From positions 1 through 64,000 of the forward strand of contig CADEEZ010000004.1 of the NCBI GenBank assembly GCA_902826485.1: DNA of 64,000 nt. The letters run 5' to 3'. The notes below the pieces were generated by a model. It ran no database searches, was not told the origin of the DNA, and worked only from the letters and a program-made list of their open reading frames with translations. Shown in pieces: positions 8,955-17,404 of this stretch (the stretch's first letter is position 1; each line of letters begins with the position of its first letter). The position numbers were made by a program, and so were the translations under genes. The DNA is from an uncultured Gammaproteobacteria bacterium (GTDB lineage Bacteria; Pseudomonadota; Gammaproteobacteria; Berkiellales; Berkiellaceae).

Positions 8955-9470
8955 ATGAATAACTTATTTGTCATTTACATTGGTGGCTCACACGAAAAGT
9001 CTTTAATAGAATTGCATGATATGCGGTTAATTGTCGCCAATACCATAGAAGATACCTATGAAGCACTTAAAAAATCCTGGTGGGGCACGCCCGAAAGCCT
9101 GCATCTAGATGCCTGGGGTAAATTAAACTATGCCGATGGCCATGACATTCAGCTCAACAATACCCCTACCCTTAATAATCAAAATAAATTATATTTTGTC
9201 AATTTAGGGGGCTATGACAGCAAGCAATTTACTGAATTGCATAAAAATATTTTTGTTGTTGCCGAAAATGATGCTGAAGCAAAACTGAAAGCCGTAAAGC
9301 AAGTTCAAAATTGGGAAGTTCCTCATCGGGATTATTTATTTGAAGCAGAAAAGATCATCAATGTTAATGAGATTTTATTAGATCAAAACATTCATGTACA
9401 TTTAATACCTAGCAATATTGAAAAACCTTTTAAATTTACATGCAAATATGTGCCTATTGGTAGAATTTAA
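8955..9470 (+). CDS. DUF1543 family protein with internal duplication
   Basis: 171 residues of the DUF1543 type. The N-terminal half (NLFVIYIGGSHEKSLIELHD) and the second half (KLYFVNLGGYDSKQFTELHK, from about residue 78) are alignable copies, so the protein is an internal tandem repeat of a roughly 75-residue unit. Aromatic and His-Asp positions recur (ESLHLDAWG versus EVPHRDYLF). The biochemical role of the family is not known. It is a single-gene plus-strand unit, ending 4 nt before the convergent gene at 9475. Confidence 0.8.
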   Translation: MNNLFVIYIGGSHEKSLIELHDMRLIVANTIEDTYEALKKSWWGTPESLHLDAWGKLNYADGHDIQLNNTPTLNNQNKLYFVNLGGYDSKQFTELHKNIFVVAENDAEAKLKAVKQVQNWEVPHRDYLFEAEKIINVNEILLDQNIHVHLIPSNIEKPFKFTCKYVPIGRI

Positions 9471-9474
9471 ACAT

Positions 9475-9885
9475 TTACTTATATAAAGAAAACTTTCGGG
9501 TAATTTCGCTAATGGTTTTCCAGGGGCCATATAAAACAGCACCAAAATATTTGTGATTTTCTTCCGTCACTTGGGCCGTTTTAATTATTTGCTCGGCATA
9601 CGTTTCACCTGTCATGGTTTCAGTAAAAGCAACTTGTGTAATATTTTCTTCTTTAGCGGCCATAATTGCTTTACGAATTTCACCCGATTTTCCACGCAAA
9701 ATAATATAGGGCATGCCTGAAATCGACCAATTATTCCCACTGGCATCTTTATATTCTTGAAGAAATAAATTATCTTTACCTAAAATCGCGCCTATCGCCA
9801 GAGAAGCATGCGCAATTGCATTCATGGCAACGCCCAAATCAATATCTTTATTTACGATGGCCACTAATTTATTTTCAAAAGTCAT
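9475..9885 (-). CDS. DUF2000 family protein
   Basis: A 136-residue protein fitting DUF2000 (a peptidyl-tRNA-hydrolase-2-like fold): NKLVAIVNKDIDLGVAMNAIAHASLAIGA at the start and GAVLYGPWKTISEITRKFSLYK at the end. No catalytic function is established for the family. It is the third gene of a minus-strand operon (MFS transporter, YbaK-like deacylase, DUF2000) with 10-nt gaps. The partner deacylase acts on tRNA-linked substrates, which fits the PTH2-like fold, but a functional link is inference. Confidence 0.8.
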   Translation of the reverse strand: MTFENKLVAIVNKDIDLGVAMNAIAHASLAIGAILGKDNLFLQEYKDASGNNWSISGMPYIILRGKSGEIRKAIMAAKEENITQVAFTETMTGETYAEQIIKTAQVTEENHKYFGAVLYGPWKTISEITRKFSLYK

Positions 9886-9895
9886 TTGTCTTCTC

Positions 9896-10378
9896 CTATT
9901 TTATTGAAATCACTTTTCCTGAAGTCATTTCAATTAAGGCTTTTGCCTGAAAATTAAAAACAGCATTAGGTGTCCCCGCTGCTGCCCATACACTTTCGAA
10001 GTTAAGCAAATCTTCATCAATATAGATAAATTCAATTTGTTGTTTATGCCCAATCGGCGGAATCCCGCCTATGGCAAACCCTGTCACTTCGCGAGTAAAA
10101 TCAGCATCAGCTTTAATGATTTTTTCACCCACCTGTGATTCTATGACTTTTTCATTTACCCGATTAGGACCAGATGCGAGCACCAATACAGGCTGATGAG
10201 TGTCTTTTGTTTTAAAGATTAACGATTTTACAATTTGTGCCACCTCACATCCCAGTGCGGTGGCTGCATCTTGTGCCGTTCTTGCGCTCGCTGACAACTC
10301 TACCACTTTGCATTCTAATCCCTTTTTCGCCAATGCATTTTGTACGCTTTGGGCACTTTTTGCGAGTATATTATCCAT
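9896..10378 (-). CDS. YbaK/EbsC-family aminoacyl-tRNA deacylase-like protein
   Basis: 160 residues of the YbaK/ProX fold. The family core is seen as AAALGCEVAQIVKSLIF (about 41-57) with the conserved lysine, followed by PVLVLASGPNRVNEKVIE and the glycine-rich FAIGGIPPIGHK. Members hydrolyse mischarged tRNA such as Cys-tRNAPro, but free-standing paralogues vary. It is the middle gene of a three-gene operon with an MFS transporter upstream (10 nt) and DUF2000 downstream (10 nt). Confidence 0.85.
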   Translation of the reverse strand: MDNILAKSAQSVQNALAKKGLECKVVELSASARTAQDAATALGCEVAQIVKSLIFKTKDTHQPVLVLASGPNRVNEKVIESQVGEKIIKADADFTREVTGFAIGGIPPIGHKQQIEFIYIDEDLLNFESVWAAAGTPNAVFNFQAKALIEMTSGKVISIK

Positions 10379-10388
10379 TTTTTTCTCT

Positions 10389-11612
10389 TTAATTTACTGA
10401 AATCATTTTATTAACTTTTTTTGTTTCACGTTCAGCATAAGCAATCATTAAAAACCCTACGGCCCCAATACTCAAAGTAATCGGAATAATACTAATGCCA
10501 TAAGAATAAGCTGTTGCTTCTGGAGAATTGCTAAATAACTTTATGATTAATCCAATCATACTATGAAACAAATATCCAAAACTCATAATAATCATATTGG
10601 CTACCGCTGTTGTCAACCCCGCGACATTTTCAGACACATACGTCGATGCTTTATAAATCGCTAATATCTGGTAAGCACAACATATCCCTACAATAAATAA
10701 CCCTATGGTTATAGTGCTGACATTCAGCTGCCCAGCAACCAGCAATACAAAAGCGCTCAACATAACTATTCCTGCACCAAATATTGTACCAAAGTAATAC
10801 CCTGTTTTTTCTGCAATTCGACTCAAAACGGGTGCGAAACACATCCCTATATAAATCATCGAGGTCAAATAATTCGCTTTGTTGGTATCCAAGCTATAAA
10901 CTTGTTTTAAGTACTCAGAACCCCACGCATCGGCAAACCCTTCCATTGGCCCAACCATTAATCCTGCTAAGCAACAAATTAACATCACTTTACGATTAGT
11001 AAATACCGTTTTTAGATCAGACATTACCGTGGTATTTGACTTGGAGTCGATTTCTGGAACAATAAAATAGGTCAAACAAGCAAAGCTTAATCCCAGTAAA
11101 GCAAAAATTTCAACCACTACTTTGTGACCGTACGATTCACACATATAACTGACTGGCACGCCACCATATATCGCCCCAATCAACCCAATCGTAACGGAAA
11201 AACTTAACATTCTTGAAAAATGTTTCTCATCGAACATCATGCGAATGATCTTAAAAGTACTTAAAATTGCCGCTGAAGAACCAATGCCTATTAATACTCT
11301 ACCCATGACAGGGTAAACCCAATGTTCAGCAAATATAATAGGCAACAACCCGATGACGGTAAGCAAAATACAACCACTCATCACTTTTCTTGGGCCAAAT
11401 CTATCTAGCATAATGCCTATTGGCAAGTGCATTAAACAATAGCCTATATAATAGGCGCCTGAAAATTGACCAAATAGTGCGGCATTTATGCTGAATTGCG
11501 ACATAATATCGCTCAACATAATATTTGGCATTACCCTTAAAATATATTGATAAGCGTAAAAAATGGCCGCAATTAACCACACACACCACGCCATGCTTCG
11601 AGATGTAGACAT
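10389..11612 (-). CDS. MFS transporter
   Basis: About 407 residues with the twelve-helix MFS pattern and the loop 2-3 signature IGIMLDRFGPRKVM (about residues 68-81). It belongs to the set of MFS carriers that are expanded in Legionellales. The substrate is not evident. The ATG at 11612 is chosen because GGGGAG lies just upstream; an upstream TTG at 11624 would include that site in the coding region. It leads an operon with the YbaK-like and DUF2000 genes. Confidence 0.9.
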   Translation of the reverse strand: MSTSRSMAWCVWLIAAIFYAYQYILRVMPNIMLSDIMSQFSINAALFGQFSGAYYIGYCLMHLPIGIMLDRFGPRKVMSGCILLTVIGLLPIIFAEHWVYPVMGRVLIGIGSSAAILSTFKIIRMMFDEKHFSRMLSFSVTIGLIGAIYGGVPVSYMCESYGHKVVVEIFALLGLSFACLTYFIVPEIDSKSNTTVMSDLKTVFTNRKVMLICCLAGLMVGPMEGFADAWGSEYLKQVYSLDTNKANYLTSMIYIGMCFAPVLSRIAEKTGYYFGTIFGAGIVMLSAFVLLVAGQLNVSTITIGLFIVGICCAYQILAIYKASTYVSENVAGLTTAVANMIIMSFGYLFHSMIGLIIKLFSNSPEATAYSYGISIIPITLSIGAVGFLMIAYAERETKKVNKMISVN

Positions 11613-11919
11613 AACACTCCCCAAAATTTAATTTTTGAACTATGTATAAAAATGGATTGTTGTAAAAAAAGAATGTGCTCCGCCCTAGCGGAGGAGGAGG
11701 CCACTTAAAAGAGGATATTGAATGTAACAAGGGTAACCAAAATACATTATCAATTGCTCACAAATATAAGTTGAAAAACTAATTATTGAGACTTTTTACT
11801 CTACCGCGTAATATGCCTAGGTGTCAATATGCTTTTTTTGATAAATTCACCTTTTATCTTTAATATAGCTGTCTTTATCCAAATTTTCTATTTGAGGATA
11901 TACATTATTCCTCCTATTT
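11613..11919. other. Intergenic region, 307 nt
   Basis: This gap separates the end of the thiamine operon (tenA stop at 11920) from the start of the MFS gene at 11612. It holds the MFS ribosome-binding site (GGGGAG) and presumably its promoter. Near the tenA end there is an imperfect GAGGA/TCCTC inverted repeat (about 11893-11912), too weak to call a terminator. No further gene or RNA was recognised. Confidence 0.4.
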
Positions 11920-12573
11920 TTAGATTGTATCGAAACTCACTTGATTATAGGCATCATTCCAAAAATGCCATTCTAAGCAAACGCCCGTATGAAAAACCGT
12001 TAGCATTTTTTGTTTTACCCCTTCTGATGTTTTCTCGGCTAAATCATCAAAAAGCGCTATCACTTCATTCACAGTCTCCTTAAAATCATCACTAGAATAA
12101 GTTTCAATCCATCTTGCATACCCATTATTTTTAACAGAATGTTTAGCGATATATACACCAATCTTTTGATACACCCAGAAACAAGGCAAAATGGCTGCTA
12201 ATCCTATTTCAAAAGAATCGTTCGTACAATGTTTAAATAAAAATGCTGTATAACTTAAAGTGGCTTGCGTGATTTTCCCCGTCACGGGAGTCTTAAATTT
12301 TTTATGGTAAAATTGATGAACAACTTCTTGTTCATTATGAAAAACATCATCTGCATATTTCAAAAACTTTCTAACATTTTTTAGCGGTGCTTTTGAAGCT
12401 AATAATGCTAAGCAGCGTGCAAAATCATTTAAATAAACAACATCTTGCTCAATGTAATAAATAAATTTATCTCGCGTAAGTGTTCCATTCATCAAATCTT
12501 GATTAAAAGGGTGATTTTGAATACGGTGAATTATTTCTTCAGAGTTTATCCACGCCAGTTTTGATAGTTTCAT
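11920..12573 (-). CDS. tenA: TenA-type thiaminase II / aminopyrimidine aminohydrolase
   Basis: 217 residues of the TenA family. By eye the catalytic set is present: D44 in IEQDVVYL, C131 in ILPCFWVYQKIG and E201 in LEWHFW, which marks the Cys-containing TenA class. The enzyme hydrolyses aminopyrimidine, a thiamine breakdown product, to HMP for reuse. It is the last gene of the riboswitch-controlled thiamine operon, 8 nt after thiD. With thiD it would form a pyrimidine salvage arm. Confidence 0.9.
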   Translation of the reverse strand: MKLSKLAWINSEEIIHRIQNHPFNQDLMNGTLTRDKFIYYIEQDVVYLNDFARCLALLASKAPLKNVRKFLKYADDVFHNEQEVVHQFYHKKFKTPVTGKITQATLSYTAFLFKHCTNDSFEIGLAAILPCFWVYQKIGVYIAKHSVKNNGYARWIETYSSDDFKETVNEVIALFDDLAEKTSEGVKQKMLTVFHTGVCLEWHFWNDAYNQVSFDTI

Positions 12574-12581
12574 CGATCATT

Positions 12582-13367
12582 TCACCAAATATCATAAAAA
12601 TGATGAACAGGGCCATGACCTAACCCAACCGAATTATCTTTTGAGGCTAACATCGCATGGTACAAATAATTTTTTGCATGTTTACAAGCATCTAGTAGAT
12701 TAAATCCTTTCGCTAAAAAAGCACAAATAGCTGCCGATAGCGTACACCCCGTGCCATGTGTATTATTTGATTGGATGCGAGGCAATATTAACCACTCTTG
12801 AAATTCAGTTGTTAAAAATAAATCTTTTGACTCACTTCCTTGTAAATGCCCCCCTTTTAATAATACCACTTGAGGACCAAGATCAAGAAGTTTATTAGCC
12901 AAAGACTCTAATTCAACGACATTTTGAATTAAGGCTTGTGCTTCAGGAATATTAGGAGTGATAATGCTCGCTAGAGGGATCAGCTTACTTTTTAATGTTT
13001 GTATCGCATCTGGCAATAACAAAACATCACCACTTTTAGCCATCATCACAGGATCAAGTACTATCGGGATATTTATCGCATATTTTTTTAAAAAATCAGC
13101 AACAGTTTCTATAATTTCCTTTGAAAATAACATGCCGACTTTAATGCTGTCTGGCATAATATCTTCAAATATAGCCTCTAATTGTGCTTCAATAATATTA
13201 ACAGGAATATCAAAACAACCTCTTACCCCGCACGTATTTTGTACTGGGAGTGCCGTAAGCACCGTCATACCATAACACCCTAGTGCTGAAAATGTTTTGA
13301 GATCAGCTTGAATGCCCGCACCACCCGACCCATCAAATCCAGCGATAGATAAGCATTTATATCTCAT
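12582..13367 (-). CDS. thiD: Hydroxymethylpyrimidine/phosphomethylpyrimidine kinase
   Basis: 261 residues of the ribokinase-like ThiD family. The N-terminus SIAGFDGSGGAGIQADLKTF is the substrate-binding glycine-rich motif, and the C-terminal NNTHGTGCTLSAAICAFLAKG holds the anion hole and the catalytic aspartate-equivalent region of the fold. ThiD phosphorylates HMP twice to HMP-PP. The start at 13367 overlaps the thiL stop by 1 nt, indicating coupling. The usual AGSDSGGGAG is replaced by AGFDGSGGAG, a mild variation. Confidence 0.92.
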   Translation of the reverse strand: MRYKCLSIAGFDGSGGAGIQADLKTFSALGCYGMTVLTALPVQNTCGVRGCFDIPVNIIEAQLEAIFEDIMPDSIKVGMLFSKEIIETVADFLKKYAINIPIVLDPVMMAKSGDVLLLPDAIQTLKSKLIPLASIITPNIPEAQALIQNVVELESLANKLLDLGPQVVLLKGGHLQGSESKDLFLTTEFQEWLILPRIQSNNTHGTGCTLSAAICAFLAKGFNLLDACKHAKNYLYHAMLASKDNSVGLGHGPVHHFYDIW

Positions 13368-14326
13368 TAAAGCTCTCCAAAATGTGAAAATGCCTTAAGC
13401 TTTAAATTAATTTCATTGCCCTTTTCTGTAAAACTAATCCCCGTGCCATTTAATAATTTACCAACCTGCCTAATTTCATAACCAAATTTCTGATTAAATT
13501 TATCAGCCAACATCGCATAGCTCTCAGGTTTCACTGTAAATAACAGCCCATAATCTTCTCCCCCAGTGAGCATGACTTCTCGAAAATCAACGCCTATAGA
13601 ACCACAAGCCGCTTTAAATTCTTCTGTAGGTGTCAAATTCTCTAAAACGATATTACTTTGAACAGTTGACGCTAAACAAAGCCGCTTTAAATCGATATAT
13701 AAACCATCTGATATATCCATCATAGAGGTAATAGCAGATTGTTCACCTAGCCATTGACCTTCGTTTATCTTTGCGCTAGGGCGTAAATAGCTATTTTTGT
13801 ATTTTTCAAAATTACTTAATGATTTTTCAAATGCTAATAGTCCTAAATGTGCATCCCCTAAATTGCCTATTGTGCATATTAAATCTCCAGGCTTTGCTGT
13901 GCTTCTATATTTTATATATTTCTTTTTTACTGTACCAATAGCCGTAACACTCATAAAGAATTTATCTGGTGATTTGGTCGTATCTCCCCCTATTAGCACT
14001 ACCGATGCATCTAAACAGGCTTTTGAAAAATGAGAAAGAAAGTCACTGGCATATTTTTCATGTAAATTGGGTATAGAAATACCGAGCAAAACAAACTGGG
14101 GTTTAGCCCCCATTGCAGCGATATCGCTTAGATTAACATGCAAAGCTTTCTGAGCCAGACTAGCAGGGTCAACATATGAGGGGCGAAAATGTATGTCTTC
14201 AGTCAATACATCTTTACTGATAACATAATTCATCTCCCCCTGTTGAGGAATAACCGCCGCATCGTCTCCTATATAATCTGGAAAACTTAACTTTAAATTT
14301 TCAATAACTTCATTTTCATTTAACAT
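13367..14326 (-). CDS. thiL: Thiamine-monophosphate kinase
   Basis: About 319 residues of the ThiL family (PurM-like fold). Visible motifs are GDDAAVI near the N-terminus, DVLTEDIHFR, VNLSDIAAMGAKP (about 66-78), GGDTT, and DISDGLYIDL. ThiL phosphorylates TMP to TPP, the active cofactor. The ATG at 14326 is chosen because GAGGTG is just upstream and the protein then begins at the usual place; the longer reading to 14449 lies inside thiE. The start overlaps the 3' end of thiE by 11 nt. Confidence 0.92.
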   Translation of the reverse strand: MLNENEVIENLKLSFPDYIGDDAAVIPQQGEMNYVISKDVLTEDIHFRPSYVDPASLAQKALHVNLSDIAAMGAKPQFVLLGISIPNLHEKYASDFLSHFSKACLDASVVLIGGDTTKSPDKFFMSVTAIGTVKKKYIKYRSTAKPGDLICTIGNLGDAHLGLLAFEKSLSNFEKYKNSYLRPSAKINEGQWLGEQSAITSMMDISDGLYIDLKRLCLASTVQSNIVLENLTPTEEFKAACGSIGVDFREVMLTGGEDYGLLFTVKPESYAMLADKFNQKFGYEIRQVGKLLNGTGISFTEKGNEINLKLKAFSHFGEL

Positions 14327-14984
14327 ATAGTGCACCTCTAAAAATTTTATTAATATTCTCTTTTTCGATGACGTTGCATAAATATTGCGTAGTTTTTTGG
14401 GGATTATCTGCAAAGTGAAATGCCCCGATCGCCGCGATACCATTAGCACCTGCCTTAATTACGTTGCTAACATTATTTTCATTTATCCCCCCAATCGCAA
14501 CAATAGGATGGGAAGTAAATGTTGCAATATATTTTAATCCCCCACAACCCCATATAGCGGAAACGTTTGATTTATTGTTTGTAGAATATATCGCCCCAAC
14601 CCCGATATAATTTATGGGAAGGCTGTTTGCTCTATATAATTCCTCTATTGAATTAATGGTTAACCCTATGATTTTTTTTGGCCCTAAAAGCTTACGTGCT
14701 TCTCGTACATCACCATCTGATTGACCCAAATGCACACCTGTTGCGTTTAATTCGTAAGCCAATTTAAAATTGTCATTAATAATTAAAGGAATATTAAAGG
14801 GGTTTAAGATTTGCTGAAGCTGTTTACCAAAATCCACCAATTCGGTATAAGTGAGATTTTTTTCACGAAGTTGCACGGCCGTTATACCTGATTTCGCGCA
14901 TTCATAAATAAACTTTAAATATTTATCTAAATAAATATTTTGTCTATGGGTAACTAGGATAAGCTTATGAAAGCCAGGGTTCAT
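14316..14984 (-). CDS. thiE: Thiamine-phosphate synthase
   Basis: 222 residues of the ThiE TIM barrel: VQLREKNLT (pyrophosphate binding), LIINDN, GVHLGQSDGDVREARKLLG and PIVAIGGINENNV are all present. The enzyme joins HMP-PP to thiazole phosphate to make TMP. The loop usually reading G-P-I-F-P-T is GAIYSTNNKSN here, a local divergence. It is the second gene of the operon, 22 nt after the MFS stop. No thiazole gene (thiG, thiM) is in the window, so the thiazole must come from elsewhere. Confidence 0.92.
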   Translation of the reverse strand: MNPGFHKLILVTHRQNIYLDKYLKFIYECAKSGITAVQLREKNLTYTELVDFGKQLQQILNPFNIPLIINDNFKLAYELNATGVHLGQSDGDVREARKLLGPKKIIGLTINSIEELYRANSLPINYIGVGAIYSTNNKSNVSAIWGCGGLKYIATFTSHPIVAIGGINENNVSNVIKAGANGIAAIGAFHFADNPQKTTQYLCNVIEKENINKIFRGALYVK

Positions 14985-15006
14985 TATTTTGCTCTAGTTA
15001 ATTTAG

Positions 15007-16266
15007 TTATTGTGTTATTGGTTGAGCTAAGTAAGTACTCGACTGATATAATATCCAAGTTGTCATCAATGAAACCATTAATAAGATTACCCCGATGCTC
15101 TTTAAGTTATGCGTGTGTTCAAACGTCAAAAAACTTATGGCAAGCAATAGAGTTGAAAAGCATTTTCCAATGGTATAAGAGCTTGATATATTTCTATATC
15201 TGTTACTCCTGGGAAATAAATTTTGGGCCCATAAGTGTATAGGGGCCACAAAAGCGGCTGCCAGCAAAGTAAAAATAGTTTTTATAAGAAGAATATTAAA
15301 AAGAGCGCCTGTTTCAATAAAAGCACATAAAGGATATCCTATCAACATAGTGATACCTGATGCTGTATACATAACTTTATTTGCACCATAAATATCGGAA
15401 ATACATCCAAACAGCATTAAACACAGCATATATAGAAATAAAAAAAGGCTGTTTATGATCATCAAATTTGTTACATCAATATTAAGTGTCATCGGCAGCA
15501 AAACATTAAATATTTTAGTAGGAAAACCATAAATTATTCCAAAAAATAAAGCGGCAATCGCTATCATAGCTAATTTAATATGCGGATATGCCACAGGCGT
15601 GATCATTTTCTTGTTGAGAACAGGCATATCGTTTTTTAATTTTTTTCGAATATAATAGACGATAATAACAAATAAAAAACTTATGCCATAAGCCATTCTA
15701 AAATACTCATGACCTAAAAAGTTAACACCAGTCGCCACTATGCTGGCAGTAATAATGCCCAGAACGGTAAAAGAACAATATAGGCCGCTTATAAATCCAT
15801 GTTTATTTTTGTTAGATTCGTTTTCTAAACAATAAATTGCCCCCCCATTATATTCTCCCCCTAAAAAGAACCCTTGCATCATTCTAGCGAAGCAAAATAA
15901 TAGTGTTGCAATGATACCTATTTGCTCATAAGTCGGTAAAAAACATATTGCGCCTGTCACGACTGAGGTACCCATCATTGCCTGACAAATGACATTTTTT
16001 CTACCGTATAAATCGGCTTTTTGACCATAATATTTAGCGCCGAAATATTGAAATAATGCGGCAAACAGTTCAAAGGAGAAGTAAAAAAAATAAGCAGTTG
16101 ATTTGCTTAAATGGGGTAAAAATACTTTAATTAAAACAGGCGCAAGATAACCGTATAGGGCAATATCGTAGTACTCGATCCCTGACCCCAGCATGACCAA
16201 AAAATAGGGTTTACTAAAATGCTTTTTCAAGATATTTTCCTCAAATTTAATGAGAGAGGAAAACAT
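15007..16266 (-). CDS. MFS transporter in TPP-riboswitch operon, candidate thiamine-precursor importer
   Basis: About 419 residues, twelve hydrophobic helices, metabolite:H+ symporter-like: LGSGIEYYDIALYGYLAPVL at the first helix, the loop YYGQKADLYGRKNV, and GFFLGGEYNGGAIYCLE in the central part. It is the first gene downstream of a TPP riboswitch and is followed by thiE, thiL, thiD and tenA. This context suggests uptake of thiamine or a pyrimidine precursor; the substrate is inference. Start choice is open: the ATG at 16266 has no clear ribosome-binding site, whereas a TTG at 16230 has GAGGA 7 nt upstream and would begin KKHFSKPYF. Confidence 0.85.
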   Translation of the reverse strand: MFSSLIKFEENILKKHFSKPYFLVMLGSGIEYYDIALYGYLAPVLIKVFLPHLSKSTAYFFYFSFELFAALFQYFGAKYYGQKADLYGRKNVICQAMMGTSVVTGAICFLPTYEQIGIIATLLFCFARMMQGFFLGGEYNGGAIYCLENESNKNKHGFISGLYCSFTVLGIITASIVATGVNFLGHEYFRMAYGISFLFVIIVYYIRKKLKNDMPVLNKKMITPVAYPHIKLAMIAIAALFFGIIYGFPTKIFNVLLPMTLNIDVTNLMIINSLFLFLYMLCLMLFGCISDIYGANKVMYTASGITMLIGYPLCAFIETGALFNILLIKTIFTLLAAAFVAPIHLWAQNLFPRSNRYRNISSSYTIGKCFSTLLLAISFLTFEHTHNLKSIGVILLMVSLMTTWILYQSSTYLAQPITQ

Positions 16267-16315
16267 CAAAGCAAATAATAACCTTATTTCTTATAAATAG
16301 AAAAAGAGTTATTCG

Positions 16316-16412
16316 CTTCACGCTCCCTCCGCAGGCATTAACCAGTGCAGGTTTAAAGGGTATTTCTCAGCCAAAATTGCTCACAATGAACAATTTCAGC
16401 ACCCCTGGTGAA
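16316..16412 (-). promoter_or_regulatory. TPP (THI-box) riboswitch
   Basis: Read on the minus strand, the stretch contains CAGGGGTGCTG, then GGCTGAGAAATACCC, then ACCTG, then GGTTAATGCCTGCGGAGGGA, in the exact order and spacing of the thi-box aptamer (P1/P2, the pyrimidine-sensing J3/2 CTGAGA, and the pyrophosphate-sensing GCG.AGGGA). It lies 50 nt upstream of the MFS-thiE-thiL-thiD-tenA operon. High TPP should turn the operon off. No run of T preceded by a strong hairpin is evident in the short leader, so control may act on translation. Confidence 0.95.
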
Positions 16413-16451
16413 TTAAATCATTTGATAATAATATCGAACTAAAACAAGATG

Positions 16452-16730
16452 TCAAGCGTGTTTTGTTTTTTTTCTGATTTTACTCCAGTGCCACCACGGT
16501 AATTTTTCTCCCGTTTTAGCTTCATGAATGATTGCCGCAAAAACATCCCATACACAGGGATCCTGTTTTGTTTTGGTTATCTTTTGAAGTTTTTGATAAA
16601 GATAATCTGGGGTTTCTGCTTTTAGCTGTTCAATTTTTTCTATGCCTAACATATGCAAATCTTTAAGCGTTGCTTGGCCCACATTCATTAAGCCAAGCAA
16701 TTCACTTTTTGGTTTTGATTTTTTACGCAA
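16452..16730 (-). CDS. Helix-hairpin-helix protein of the Cdd1/pathogenicity-locus family
   Basis: A 92-residue basic protein. LGLMNVGQATLKDLHMLGI (about 12-30) is a helix-hairpin-helix, and DPCVWDVFAAIIHEAKTGE with a tryptophan-rich end WWHWSKIRK matches the small Cdd1-like family. The family is annotated from pathogenicity islands but has no proven activity; DNA binding is plausible. The start is a TTG at 16730 with GAG 8 nt upstream; an internal ATG would remove 14 residues. It follows the shikimate-kinase-like gene after 19 nt. Confidence 0.7.
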   Translation of the reverse strand: MRKKSKPKSELLGLMNVGQATLKDLHMLGIEKIEQLKAETPDYLYQKLQKITKTKQDPCVWDVFAAIIHEAKTGEKLPWWHWSKIRKKTKHA

Positions 16731-16749
16731 AATGTTAGCTCAACTATTT

Positions 16750-17256
16750 TTATTTTTTCATTGCCTTCAAGACACTAGATACATGTTCTTCGATGCTGCC
16801 TTTGTCTGAACTCAATGAATAACTTGATACTTCATCATAAAAAGCATCGCGCTCCTGACGAAGTTTATTTAAAAATGTTTCATAATTCGTGACGGTCAAC
16901 AAGGGGCGATTATATGAAATTCGTTCAATTTGCACAGCTGTGCTTACTTTTAAATAAACCGTAAATTCTGATGTCAGTAATTGCCGACTTTTCGCTGTAC
17001 AAACAATACTGTCATCTGTTGAAACGACAATATTTTCTTTACTCATAAGATTTTTTAAAATATCGGTTAAACATTGATTAAAAGATTCTTCGCCCTGTTT
17101 ACCTAATATTTCAACCGCACTTCGCCCAATACTAGGCGCCAATCCAAAATCGGCATCAATATATTGCCACCCTAAATTTTCTGCCAATGCTTGCGCAAGA
17201 AAACCTTTACCAGCACCGGAGTGCCCGACAATAAAAATGCGTTTTGGTTGATTCAT
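16750..17256 (-). CDS. Shikimate-kinase-like P-loop kinase, divergent
   Basis: 168 residues. Walker A is GHSGAGKG (about 10-17), followed by the shikimate-kinase-like DADFGLAPSIGRSAVEILGKQGEESF and the lid R-x-x-YNRPLL. However, the shikimate-binding glycine triplet is not seen: the equivalent place reads VVSTDDSIVC. This suggests another substrate or loss of shikimate kinase activity. It could still be a specialised aroK relative. It is upstream of the small HhH gene (16452) and may be co-transcribed with it. Confidence 0.75.
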   Translation of the reverse strand: MNQPKRIFIVGHSGAGKGFLAQALAENLGWQYIDADFGLAPSIGRSAVEILGKQGEESFNQCLTDILKNLMSKENIVVSTDDSIVCTAKSRQLLTSEFTVYLKVSTAVQIERISYNRPLLTVTNYETFLNKLRQERDAFYDEVSSYSLSSDKGSIEEHVSSVLKAMKK

Positions 17257-17322
17257 ACTAAGATTCTCCTGATATAAAAAATTAAGCTTTAAAACTTACT
17301 TTTGAGCAATGTATGCGAAATC

Positions 17323-17364
17323 ACTCTACATTAAGTTACACTAAGTGTAACCTAGTGTAGAGTT
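17323..17364. repeat. 42-bp palindrome, downstream copy at the AbiE module
   Basis: The site has an outer arm ACTCTACATTA, an inner GTTACACT-A-AGTGTAAC palindrome, and the returning arm TAGTGTAGAGT. It matches the copy at 18819-18860 at 40 of 42 positions. One outer pair is T:G here and G:C there. It lies just beyond the 3' end of the toxin gene. Confidence 0.85.
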
Positions 17365-17404
17365 CAAAATGAATTAAACCCTGTTTCATCCTAGTAAATT
17401 TGCC

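Noticed and set aside
11401-11730. Minus-strand open frame covering the MFS start region
   Set aside because: A shadow in another frame of the MFS gene, with no independent support.
17323-17364. Palindrome as a simple rho-independent terminator of the AbiE operon
   Set aside because: No T-run follows, and an almost identical copy lies in the promoter, which favours a protein-binding site or repeat.
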